Assembly: GCA_002786025.1 (NCBI GenBank) | Contig: NHNW01000025.1 | Location: forward strand, 124,001 to 188,000 | Length of the DNA stretch: 64,000 bases | Source of the DNA: Zasmidium citrigriseum | Taxonomy: Eukaryota > Ascomycota > Dothideomycetes > Mycosphaerellales > Mycosphaerellaceae | Reading direction: 5' to 3' | Shown here: positions 52,646-63,063 of the stretch, in pieces | Layout of the letters: the number at the start of each line of letters is the position of its first letter | Numbering within the stretch: position 1 is the stretch's first letter | Notes under the pieces: model-generated | Databases searched by the model: none | The model's input: only the letters and a program-made list of their open reading frames with translations | Told to the model about the DNA's origin: nothing | Translations under genes and position numbers: made by a program

Positions 52646-54700
52646 ATGATGGAGAAACAACCCATTCTACCATCCTCACCAGCTCCTCACTCGGTGACAC
52701 GCCAGTCCCGGGTGAAGCTCCAGCTCGTGCTCATCCTGGGCTGGATAGCATGCATCGCCTACTTCTGGAAGAGTGACGCCTTCTGGACGCCTTGGTCATC
52801 TACTACCCCAGACAAGACGCCCATCGGCGAGGAGAAAGAATTCAGCTGGCGAGAAACTCAAGCTCTATCTTATCTAAAATATAAGAAGTGCTATGGCGAA
52901 TTCCAGTGTGCCCGATTGGAGCTTCCCATGGACTACTGGAACGGCACGACGAATGCCACGATTGGTCTCGCGGTCATCCGCCATCCGGCTGCCGTCCCCG
53001 TGACTGATCCACGATATGGAGGTCCAGTGCTACTGAACCCAGGAGGACCAGGCGGCTCAGGCGTAGGCTTCGCTCTCGGAGGCGGACGAGCGATCCAGAG
53101 ATTCCTCGACTCAGAAGACGGCAAATTCTACGACATCATATCTTTTGATCCTCGCGGCGTGGCGTTTTCCACTCCACAAATGCATTGTATGGATGATTTC
53201 TGCGAGGAACAGAGTTGGATGATCCGGAAGAATGAAGAAGGGATTTTGGGAAGTTCAGACGCGAGTCTGGGCCGGTTGTGGCAGATGACCAAGGCTTATG
53301 CTGGGAGTTGCTCGTTGCCGGTGGAGGAGGGTGAGGCTGATGTTAAGAAGTATATCACCACTGCGTCGGTGGCGAGGGATATGGTTTCGATTATTGAGGC
53401 TCATGGGGAGTGGAGGGAGCAGGAGGCTGCGAGGCTGTTGGGGAAGGGGTGTGCTTGTCGGGCGGCGAAGAGGAAGGATGAAGCTTGTGTTGATGTGCCT
53501 GAGTCGTTGAGGTACGTGAAAGGTGAAGAGAAGATTTTGTATTGGGGATTTAGTTACGGGACTTATTTGGGACTGACCTATGCGGCGATGTTCCCCGACA
53601 AGATCCATCGCTTGGTGGTTGATGGAGTCGTTGACGCTTACGACTATCGACAAACGCTCTGGTTCGATAATCTCGTGGATACGGAGAGGGATCTTGGACT
53701 ATTCTACTACCACTGTGCGAGAGTTGGATACCCAGCATGTGCCCTAGCCAACAAGACCGGAAAGACGACTGAAGCAGGAGTCAAGGCCAGATTCGTCAAC
53801 ATTACCCAGAGCCTACTCCACAACCCTCTCCCTGTGATCGAAAAAGGGCATCCTCAGGTCATCACCTACAGCGACATCAAGGGCCTGGTCTTCTCCTCGC
53901 TCTACTCTCCAATCCAGATGTTCCCCCTCGTAGCCGACGTGCTGGCCTCCATCGAAAAGGGCCACGCCTATGAGTACGCCGACCTCTTCGCATCTCTGAA
54001 GCACTTCCAGTGTGAGGACTGCCACAGGAACACCGAAGCCGCGAGCTTACTATCCGCAGACGCCAGCATGGGAATCGCCTGCACGGACGGCGAAGACCAA
54101 TCCTTCCTCACCAAACCCCTCTTCGAAGAACATATCAAGAACCTGACCAAGCTCTCGCCTTCCATTGGCCCTATGTGGGCGGAGATCCGCATGGCGTGTG
54201 CGCATTATCATGTGAGGCCGTATCACCGCTTTACGGCGCCTTGGGAGGCGAAGACTAGTCATCCTGTGTTGCTGTTGGGGAACACGGCGGATCCTGTTAC
54301 GCCGCTGAGGGCGGCGAAGAAGATGAGCAAGGGGTTTGAGGATGCGGTTGTGTTGACGCAGGATTCGCCGGGGCATTGTACGCTTGCGGCGCCGAGTAAG
54401 TGTACGGTTGGGCATGTGAGGAGGTACTTTCAGACGGTAAGATATTCGGGGACTGAATGGCAGTTTTGGATGTTTGCTGACGTTTGGTTATAGGGAGAGC
54501 TGCCGCCTGTGAACACGACTTGTAAGGTGGATGAATTGCCGTTCGGTGCTACCCCTGGAGAGAAGGTCGACGTTCTGGATGCCGAGTCGAAGCAGCTGAA
54601 GGAGGATATGGCAAGCATCCAGGCGGCTTTGCACGCAGCTGGTGGGCTTTTCATGAGAACTGCCGGGTTTGATCAGCACGAGATCGGCTGGACTCGTTAA
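52646..54700 (+). CDS. alpha/beta hydrolase of the tripeptidyl-aminopeptidase (TAP) type, membrane-anchored
   Basis: Exons 52646-54436 and 54494-54700 give 665 residues. Residues about 24-42 are a single hydrophobic helix (LQLVLILGWIACIAYFW), a probable type II anchor. The hydrolase fold has the oxyanion stretch LLNPGGPGGSGVGFALG, FDPRGVAFSTP, and the nucleophile elbow GFSYGTYLG with Ser. The TAP C-terminal segment has LLLGNTADPVTPLRAA (Asp) and DSPGHCTLA (His), completing the triad. Paired cysteines and NxT/S sites in the body suggest a lumenal or extracellular domain. Relatives are Streptomyces and fungal tripeptidyl/prolyl aminopeptidases; substrate not proven. Two adjacent ATGs (52646, 52649) differ by one residue. 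Confidence 0.88.
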
Positions 54701-55215
54701 GCAGATGTCGTCAGGGCCTGTGAAAGATGACTTTGGTGGTTGCCAAGCCATATCAGCCCATGACTACTTACTTGGGCATTCATGGACCGAACCTACGACT
54801 CTTGCTGGCCACAGACATTGCCGAGAGAATGATTCTGAGCAATTTTGTCCGGTTCGTGCCGAGTGGCCGAAGATAAGAAGCATGCCGCCGACAAACGAAG
54901 GGTCCTCGCGAGCTCTTCCGACTTGCTTTTTCTTCGCATGATTTCCACGCTGCCGAACACCATTGAACATTGAGCCGCACCGCCTTCGATTTGTACTTCC
55001 TCTTCATGAACGCCTTACGGTACAGTAAACTCTTCACTGTTCCTTTTGTACACGTCTTCGAGCTGGACCTGTCCACTGAAAAGTGCCCCCTTTCTCTTCT
55101 CCAACTCTCGCTATCTTTCTCCTAACCAGCACCTAACCACCGACACCGTTATAGCAGCACATAGACATCGACGACTAGACACCTGAGTATAGACTCCGAT
55201 ATCAACACACCCACC
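54701..55215. other. intergenic upstream of pyruvate decarboxylase
   Basis: Promoter of pyruvate decarboxylase; CT-rich near 55085-55130, as in highly expressed fungal genes. Nothing else is seen. Confidence 0.55.
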
Positions 55216-57158
55216 ATGGACACGGTTCCCTTGGGCCGCTATCTCTGGGAGCGGATCAGACAAACCGGCGTCTCCAAGATTTTCGGCGTACCCGGCGACT
55301 TCAACCTGACACTACTCGACTACATCGACGACGTCAAAGGCCTCGAATGGATCGGCAATACCAACGAACTCAACGCCGCCTATGCCGCCGATGGCTACGC
55401 CAGAGTTAAGCAAGGAGCTGGGTGTCTGGTCACGACCCACGGGGTCGGAGAGCTGAGTGCTCTCAATTCCATTGCGGGCTCCATGACGGAGCAGGTGAAG
55501 GTGATCCATGTTGTTGGGCAAACTAGCACGGGCATGCAAGCTGGAAGAAAGATGATTCATCATAGTGTGGGGTTTGAGCCTGATCATCAGGTTTTCAATG
55601 TAAGTCGGGCACATGTGAATGTTAACCAGAGGGTGTCTAACAGGAGGCAGAAAGCGTCGAAGGCCTTCAGAGTGGATGCTGCAGAGGTTCAGAGCGCTGA
55701 GGGAGCTGCTGAAGAGATCGACCGAGTTTTGAGAGCGTGCTTCGTTGAGTCCGGACCAGTCTACATCTTCGTGCCCTTCGACTTGGTCGAAGAACCCGTC
55801 CCAGCGAAGGCACTGGAGACGCCCCTCAATCTCGAGCCTGATTTCGACCAGAGTACTGTCGACCAAGCCGCCCAAGCCATCCTCGAAGCCATGTACTCCC
55901 GCAAGTTCCCGGGACTCTTCATCGATTGCTTGACCAACCGACGCAATGCTTCCACCGAAGCCAGAGCACTGGTCGACAAGCTCGGCATTCTGGTCTACAT
56001 CTCCAACATGGCCAAAGGTCTCATCGACGAAGACCATCCCTATTACCTGGGCATGTACAACGGCATCACGTCTGGATCTGGCATTGAAGTGGCTTTCGAG
56101 ACTCATGATCTGATCTTGGCTTTGGGCGTCTTGCCTTCTGATACTAATACTGGCTCATTCTCTGGCGTCATTCCACCCGAGAAGGGCATCTTCATCAACA
56201 CCAACGACGTTCAGATCTTGGGCAAGAAATCGTTCGACAAGACTCCGATCAAGGAGGTCCTCAAATCCATGCTCAAACTCGCCGACCCTACGAAGCTGCC
56301 CACAGTCCCGAAACCCATCATGCCAGCCTCTCCCCTCGAAGACGACCACGACTCGAAAATGATCACGCAGTCCTGGATCTGGACCTACCTCGCCGAGAAC
56401 TTCTTCCAAGCCGACGATGTTATCTTCGGCGAGACTGGAACGGCGGCTTTTGGGATTCCAGATGTGACGTTTCCGCAGAATGTGCACTGGATCTCGCAGA
56501 CGTATTATGGCAGTATCGGGTACTCGACGCCAGCGGCTTTGGGTTCGGAGGTTGCTTTGGTTGAGCAGTACGAGTCGAAGACGAGACCTCGTGGACGGAC
56601 GCTCCTCATCACAGGCGATGGGAGTATCATGCTCACTGTGCAAGAAGTAAGTCCCCTGTCATTCACCCAAATCTCCAGCCTCGCTAACCATTACCTCCAG
56701 ATCGCCACCATGATCGCCCTTAACCTCGCCCCCATCATCCTCCTCATCAACAACTCCGGCTACACCATCGAGCGCGTGATCCACGGCGCCCACAAGAGCT
56801 ACAACGACATCGTGCCCTTCAACTACCAGCACCTCCTCCCCTTCTTCAACATGCCCCCCGACGAAGCCAAGAAGAACTTCCACCGCTGCGAGACGAAAGT
56901 CCAGCTCGAGGAGGTTCTGAAGAAGCAGAGCGTGAGGGAGCCGAAAGCCGTGCAGGTGGTGGAGATTGTGATGGATAAGTTGGATGTGCCGTGGCGATTG
57001 GCTTCGCTGGTCTCGACGAGGTGAGATTTCTCTTTTTGTCTGTTTGAGAGCTGGGATGTGCTAATTTGGAATCTAGGGGCGACGGGACGGTTGAGGAGAT
57101 GAAGGAGGCTGGGTTCAAGGTCCGGGAGATGAAGAAGCAGAAGCCTTATTGGGTTTGA
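55216..57158 (+). CDS. pdcA: pyruvate decarboxylase
   Basis: Exons 55216-55599, 55651-56646, 56701-57020 and 57077-57158 give 593 residues. The TPP-dependent, cytosolic enzyme converts pyruvate to acetaldehyde for fermentation or cytosolic acetyl-CoA supply. Motifs are IFGVPGDFNLTLLDY, the catalytic Glu in GNTNELNAAYAADGYAR, TTHGVGELSALN, HHSVG with the paired His, GETGTAAFG, and the TPP/Mg motif from GDGSIMLTVQE to NNSGYTIE. Introns 1 and 2 are 51 and 54 nt, both multiples of three without stops, so unspliced RNA would still read through. The acceptor at 55650 is chosen over an AG seven bases earlier because only it keeps frame. The last 27-codon exon is easy to miss. Confidence 0.95.
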
Positions 57159-57308
57159 GATGTTCTTATCGACGACCTTTCTTGATGGAAATTGGTCTGG
57201 AAAAGTTTTTTGATTAGGTGCTTTTGCGTTTAGGATACCCCTAGCGACTGCTAGATAGATAATGCCCTACAGGCTGGTCTTCAGCGACTATTAGGTAGAA
57301 TATGTCTC

Positions 57309-59955
57309 CTACATCACATCCTGATTCTCATACACCGATCCATATCCTCCCACGAAGTAATCAGAAGCCTGACTCTGCGCCGCAGGCGGCTGTGGCCACT
57401 CATCGAGCATCGCCGGCTCGCCCGTGAGCGTGAAATTCATCATCGTCAGGGGCTGCGTGTCAATCATCAGAGCGTAGTCACCCGGGTACAGGACCTTGTT
57501 TCCCATGTCGTCGACCCGAGATAGGCTTCCAAGTGTCAAATCCAGCGAGACCGTCTTTGTGGCACCACCAGTGACATTGTGCAATCGCTCATACGCCACA
57601 AGACGCTTGTGAGGATGAGGAGCTGGGCCATGGTTTCCGGCGAGGAAGCCCAAGGTCACGTAGTCGCTCGTCACAGAACCGGTGTTCTTGACGTCGATGT
57701 CGAAGGTCTTGAATGCGCAGCGGTCTTTGTAGGATTCGCTACAGGAGTTCATGAGGTCGGAGATGCTGTTGGAGGAAGAAGAGGAGCTGTTGCTGGCAAA
57801 GGAGGCGGAGAAGTTGGTGTAGTGCAGTCCGTAGCCGAATTCGTAGACGGGCTTGCCGGTATACCACATGTAAGTACGTCCTGGGGAGCCGGTTGTGGAG
57901 TTGGGCCGGAGGGTCATGTCTGTCATGGGAATCTGGGAGATGTAGTCGGCGGGATATTCTGTGCGTAGTCAGTGTCTGGAGCATGTTGTGCGAGTGAGTA
58001 ACGGGTAACATACGAGTAGTTGGCAGACGTCCTGCTGGAGCCACTTTGCCTTGAACGATATCGAACAGCGCAACACCTCCATCCTGGCCTGGATATCCAC
58101 CCCACAGCAAAGCGCTGATGTTAGGGTTGTTGACAAGCGGAGTATCGTCGAGTTGGCCGGCACCCATTTGCAAAACGATCACGGGTTTGCCGTACGTGGC
58201 CAATTGGCCGATTACGTCGAGCTGAGCGCCTGTCCAAGCAATGCTGACACGATCCATGCCTTCAGCTTCGACCGAGTTGTCGAGACCGCCAGCGTAAATG
58301 ATGACGTCCGATTTGTTTGCGGTCGCCCATACGTGAAGCCAGTTGTCTGTAGTTGGATCTCCTTGGCCGCCGGGATATGGTGCGAAGTTGACGGTTGCTC
58401 CCGTTTGTTGGGCAGCGTACAGTGGACCGTGGAAGTACGGTGGAATGCCGTCGTAGTTTCCAAGCTGTTCAGATGAGGTTGTATCAGCTATCATTCTTTC
58501 AGGTTTCATACCCGGCTTCACTTCGAACTTACCATCTGCTCTGTAGCGTTCGCCCAGTCTCCAACAAGAGCGATACTTGTTCCATTTGAGATCTTGAGTG
58601 GCAGAGTGCCGTCGTTCTTCAACAGAGTGATACCTTCGACCGCAGCCTTGTAAGCCAGCTGTTGAGCATGTGGTGTTGAGACGTCGTCGAATGTAAGGCT
58701 TCGGTATGGGACGGCCATGCCATCGAAATAACCCAAGCGTACCAGCGAAGAGTACTGACGGATGAGGGCGGTGTCAAGGTCCGTCTGGTTGATGAGTCCT
58801 TGATCGTATGCTTTGGGAAGATGCTCCTGGTAGTAGGTACCGCAGTTGACATCAGTGCCAGCCTTGAGTGACAGGGCGGCAGCCTCTTCGCGAGTCTTGC
58901 CGTAGCCGTGGGGCAAGAAAACGTTCTGCACGGCGTCACAGTCGGAGGTCACCCACTGCTGTTCCGAAGTCCAATTCCAGTGCTCTCGCAGAACGGTCTG
59001 CAACAACCAAGGGTCGGCACAAGTGGGAACGCCATTAACTGCGTTGTAGCTGCACATAAAGGCCCCGACGTTGGAGTCCCTTGCACAGCTCTCGAATGGT
59101 GGCATGTAGTATTCGACCATGTCTTGGGAGTTGATTTGGGCATCGAATTGGTAGCGGAAGTTGCCGTTCCAGTTCTCAAGATCATAGCCCACGAAGTGCT
59201 TGCATGTGGCTACGACTCTCTTGTACTTGTCGTCGGGGCTTCCTTGGAAACCTTCGATCAAGGAGTGGACGTAGCTGCTGAGATGGTAGGGATCTTCTCC
59301 GGGTGTTTCTGCATATCTATCAGTATGGGAGCATATCTTCATTGATTCTTTCAATTCTTACCCTGTCCACGTCCCCATCTGCTGTCTTTGAAACTGCTCA
59401 TCGTTAGTCAAAAGCCAAAACCATGTATTTCGCGACGTACGGATTGATGTTGGGAGTCCAGAAGTCAAGGCCTGCTCTGTTGGCATTGCTGAAAGCTCTT
59501 GCCTCTGTGCTAATAACCGTAGCAACATCTTTGATCAACTCGTCGTCGAATGCTGCTCCCATGAGGATGGGTTGTGGGAAAGAAGTTGCATATCGAAAGT
59601 CGCCAGAGTCCGAGAAATTCACACCAGGCGAGTCTGCCACACCATGCAGCGCTTCTTGCCACCAAGTATACGCGGGAAGACCCAGACGAGGAACGCCAGG
59701 TGAGGTGCTTCCGGTATTGTTTAGCTTTTCTTCGAGTGTGAAGGCGTTGATCAGGGCTCTCGCTCTGGTGAGCGGGTCTAGCAATGTGAGCCGATATTTC
59801 TTCAAGACGATCTCTCATTACTCACCAGCCGAAGTATCACAAACAGTGTTGTTCCGTAGAGGTCCATTTTCACAATCCGGAAATCCACGTCCCTCGAGTT
59901 GAGCTGTCGTTGATGCCGCCAAGGCCAGGATCGACCCTGCGAAAAAGGCCGCCAT
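57309..59955 (-). CDS. GH3 beta-xylosidase (xylan 1,4-beta-xylosidase), secreted
   Basis: Six exons, 59955-59826, 59777-59441, 59393-59362 (32 nt), 59308-58533, 58464-58014 and 57958-57309, give 791 residues, the usual size. A signal peptide (MAAFFAGSILALAASTTAQ) directs secretion. The GH3 N-terminal domain has GLPAYTWWQEALHGVA, DFWTPNINPFKDSRWGRGQ (rebuilt only by using the 32-nt exon) and the nucleophile Asp in WVTSDCDAVQN. The second domain includes LWGGYPGQDGGVALFDIVQG, and a fibronectin-III-like domain closes the protein (FDIDVKNTGSVTSDYV). It releases xylose from xylo-oligosaccharides. Several NxT/S sites fit extracellular glycosylation. It is divergent from a sugar transporter, with an XlnR-like site between. 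Confidence 0.95.
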
Positions 59956-60018
59956 CTTTTGAGAACGAAGACAACGAGCAGTAGAAAAGTCAAGCACGAG
60001 AGGAGACCATCTACCTTT

Positions 60019-60026
60019 GTTATATA
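60019..60026 (-). promoter_or_regulatory. TATA box of beta-xylosidase
   Basis: The minus strand reads TATATAAC within GAGTATATAACAAAG, about 65 bases upstream of the ATG at 59955. Confidence 0.55.
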
Positions 60027-60565
60027 CTCCACTGCAAAAAGTTCCACAGCACAGCCAAGTGACGTCTCTCTCGCCGTCAAACCTACCGACACTCAAGCAT
60101 CCCAGATCGACGAGAGGTCGGATGGGGTATCTCGGCAGGATCCACTCGCTGGCCTTTCAGCCGCCATTCCGGCAGTCGTACGCCTTTGATTGCCACTACG
60201 GTCAGGCTTAGAAATTGATGGTTTGAGGCCGGTAGTTTGATGACAGGACGATGAGGAAGTACGCACTCGCTTGAGGAAGAGTAAGGAGAGAACCCATTCT
60301 TTTGGCCACGGCTTCCTCGCTTGCCAAGACATTTGGGCAGGATCAGAACCTTGTTCGAACCTCCTCTCTTCTCTCTATCTTGTCCACTCATCAGATACCC
60401 AATCTCACAATTTCACGAGCTATCGATTGCTGCTCGAAGAGATTGACTGTGTCTGCTGCAGCCGCATGCAGCCACCTACGCGTTCGACAGACATTCGCAA
60501 GCGCTCCATGTGCCGAAACCCGCATCTTGCATTTTGCCTAAATCCATTCACTCCACGGAGTTGGT

Positions 60566-60571
60566 CCCCGC
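60566..60571 (-). promoter_or_regulatory. candidate CreA site
   Basis: GCGGGG on the minus strand matches the SYGGRG consensus of the carbon catabolite repressor CreA. The consensus is short and occurs often by chance. Confidence 0.25.
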
Positions 60572-60746
60572 CACACCCGCATCGCTAGTCTGGAGAATCC
60601 TGGTCGATTCCATTCAGGCAAAATACAACACTCCACAGATTCACATGCGGAGTGCTGAAAGGATCCGACCTCATTCGAGAACGGCAGCTCGCCTTGATGC
60701 GAGCCTCTCGCCTCATCGACTGATCGCCCTCGTTAAGATATGTCTT

Positions 60747-60756
60747 GGCTTTAGCC
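60747..60756. promoter_or_regulatory. candidate XlnR/Xyr1 element GGCTTTAGCC
   Basis: The minus strand contains GGCTAAA, the XlnR consensus, and the plus strand GGCTTTA, matching GGC(A/T)4. The two half-sites form an inverted repeat. It is about 255 bases before the transporter start and 790 from the xylosidase start. Confidence 0.45.
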
Positions 60757-61009
60757 GGGAGCCCTACTACGATGCGACTGGATGAGCTGGCTGAATTCAG
60801 TCTTGAGTGGTGTAGTACCACGCGAGGCACATGGCAGGTAGGGATTGCGAAGTCACGCCAACGTGGTTAAATCCTGCAGTTGGGCGAGGCATGCCGTGTA
60901 TCCAGGACAGGGGATATGTACGGGGCGTGTCTCCTGCTCTGACTTCAGCTCTCACGTTGTTGTCTTCATCGTTTCACAGACTCCTTTCCTCGTCGATACT
61001 CGATTCAAT

Positions 61010-62933
61010 ATGGCCCCAGTAGGAGGTGGCGCCCAGTTCGACCAGGCTGCTCTTCAACGCCGCCAGGCTCTCCAGGGCTCATCGGGTCCAGCAGCGCTTG
61101 TCAAAAATGCCAGGGTGTTCGGCATCGCATGCTTTGCATGCTTGGGTGGACTCCTGTACGGATACAACCAGGGCGTGTTCTCCGGTGTCCTGACGATGTA
61201 TTCGTTCGAAAACCACATGGGCGTTTGGGTGAGTGACCAGACGAAGAAAGGATGGCTGACGGCGATTCTCGAACTCGGTGCCTGGATTGGAACACTCTAC
61301 TCGGGCTTCCTGGCTGAGATTATCTCTCGCAAATACGCCATCCTGGTGAATGTCGCCATCTTCATCATTGGTGTCATCGTCCAATGCACTGCCGTGACTG
61401 GTGTTGGAGCAAGTGCCATTCTCGGAGGACGTTTCGTCACTGGTATGGGAGTAGGATCCTTGAGCATGATTGTGCCGATGTACAACGCCGAAGTTGCTCC
61501 CCCTGAGGTCCGTGGTGCCCTTGTTGGTCTGCAGCAGCTAGCAATCACCACTGGTATCATGATCAGCTTCTGGATTGGTCAGTCACGTCTTTCTCCCTCG
61601 GGAATGCCAGAGCTAACGGTGATGCAGACTATGGAACCAATTACATTGGCGGCACTGGTGAAGGGCAACACGACGCTGCTTGGCTGGTACCACTCTGCTT
61701 GCAGCTTGTCCCTGCACTCATTCTCGGCGTGGGAATGGTAAGTATCATGGACTTCGATCATACCTTAATCCTGGCTGACCCTCCAAGATCTTCATGCCCT
61801 TCAGCCCACGCTGGCTGGAACACCACGGCCGCCAGGACGAGGCAAGGAAGACGCTGGCCAAATTACGAAATCTCCCACAAGACCACGAGCTCATCGAGCT
61901 AGAATACCTCGAGATCAAGGCGCAGTCTCTTTTCGAGAAGCGTTCTATTGCCGAACGGTTCCCTGATCTTGCCGATGGCTCTGCCTGGAACACAATCAAG
62001 CTGCAATTCGTTGCAATTGGTTCTCTTTTCAAGACGATGCCTATGTTTCGACGAGTTGCTTTGGCGACCGTTACTATGTTCTTTCAGCAATGGACTGGTG
62101 AGTGTGACCCGTTCACCCTAGCAACAAGATAGCGAACTGATCGTCGAATCCAGGCATCAACGCCGTTCTCTACTACGCCCCGCAAATCTTCGCCGGCCTG
62201 GGCCTGTCGTCAAACACAACCTCCCTCCTCGCCACCGGCGTGGTCGGTATCGCCATGTGGCTCGCCACCTTCCCAGCCGTAGCCTACGTCGACAAGCTCG
62301 GACGAAAGCCCATCCTGGTCAGCGGCGCCATCGGCATGGCCACCTGCCACATCATCATCTCCGTCATCGTAGCCAAGAACCAGGACTCATGGGAATCACA
62401 CTCCGCAGCAGGCTGGGCCGCCGTGGCCATGGTCTGGCTATTCGTCGTCTTCTTCGGCTACAGCTGGGGTCCGTGCGCGTGGATTGTGATTGCTGAGATT
62501 TGGCCCATTTCGCAACGTCCTTATGGGATTGCGTTGGGAGCTTCGTCGAATTGGATGAATAATTTTATTATTGGACAGATTACGCCTGATCTGCTCTCAG
62601 ACATCAGTGAGTATACATGCTTCAAGGCTCAGGAGAACGTCTGAACTGACTGTCGTCGCAGCCTACGGCACGTACATCCTCTTCGGCCTCTTGACGTTCG
62701 GCGGGGCGTTCTTTATTTTCTGGTTCTTTCCAGAGACTAAGGGGCTTAGCCTCGAAGAAATGGACGTCCTGTTCGGCTCCGTTGGCTTCGCCGCAGCGGA
62801 CGACGAGCGAATGCGTGAGATCAACCGCGAGGTCGGCCTGGAGGAAGTCGTGCGCAGCGGCAGTGCTGCTGAGGGAGCTGATGTGTTCGATGAGAAGACC
62901 GGAGCCAAGCACCTCGAGACTGAGAGCCAGTAG
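61010..62933 (+). CDS. MFS sugar transporter (sugar porter family)
   Basis: Exons 61010-61577, 61628-61737, 61788-62097, 62154-62606 and 62662-62933 give 570 residues. Twelve hydrophobic helices and sugar-porter signatures are present: [14 protein letters not shown] in TM1, [30 protein letters not shown] after TM6 (a variant of PESPRWL), [14 protein letters not shown] in TM7, DKLGRKPIL, and [12 protein letters not shown] at the end of TM12. It should import hexoses, pentoses or oligosaccharides by H+ symport at the plasma membrane. The divergent beta-xylosidase suggests xylose or a xylo-oligosaccharide, but this is inference. The C-terminal cytosolic tail is acidic. Confidence 0.93.
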
Positions 62934-63063
62934 ATGAGGGGATGATCGGGTAGACTGATAGGGGGCCTCTTCCCACAGAATGCAGTAATTGATGGCCTTC
63001 TCTACGTGTATAGGGGTATCGTCAAATCCCAACGATCACGCCAGCGCCTCGAAATGCACTCAT

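Larger units (their letters stand above)
59956..61009. other. divergent promoter, beta-xylosidase / sugar transporter
   Basis: Shared 1.05-kb 5' region with a TATA box next to the xylosidase, a near-palindromic XlnR-type element at 60747-60756 and a CreA-type GCGGGG (minus strand, 60566-60571). No gene inside. Confidence 0.6.

Noticed and set aside
55312..56106. 264-codon open frame on the minus strand
   Set aside because: Antisense to pyruvate decarboxylase; no domain.
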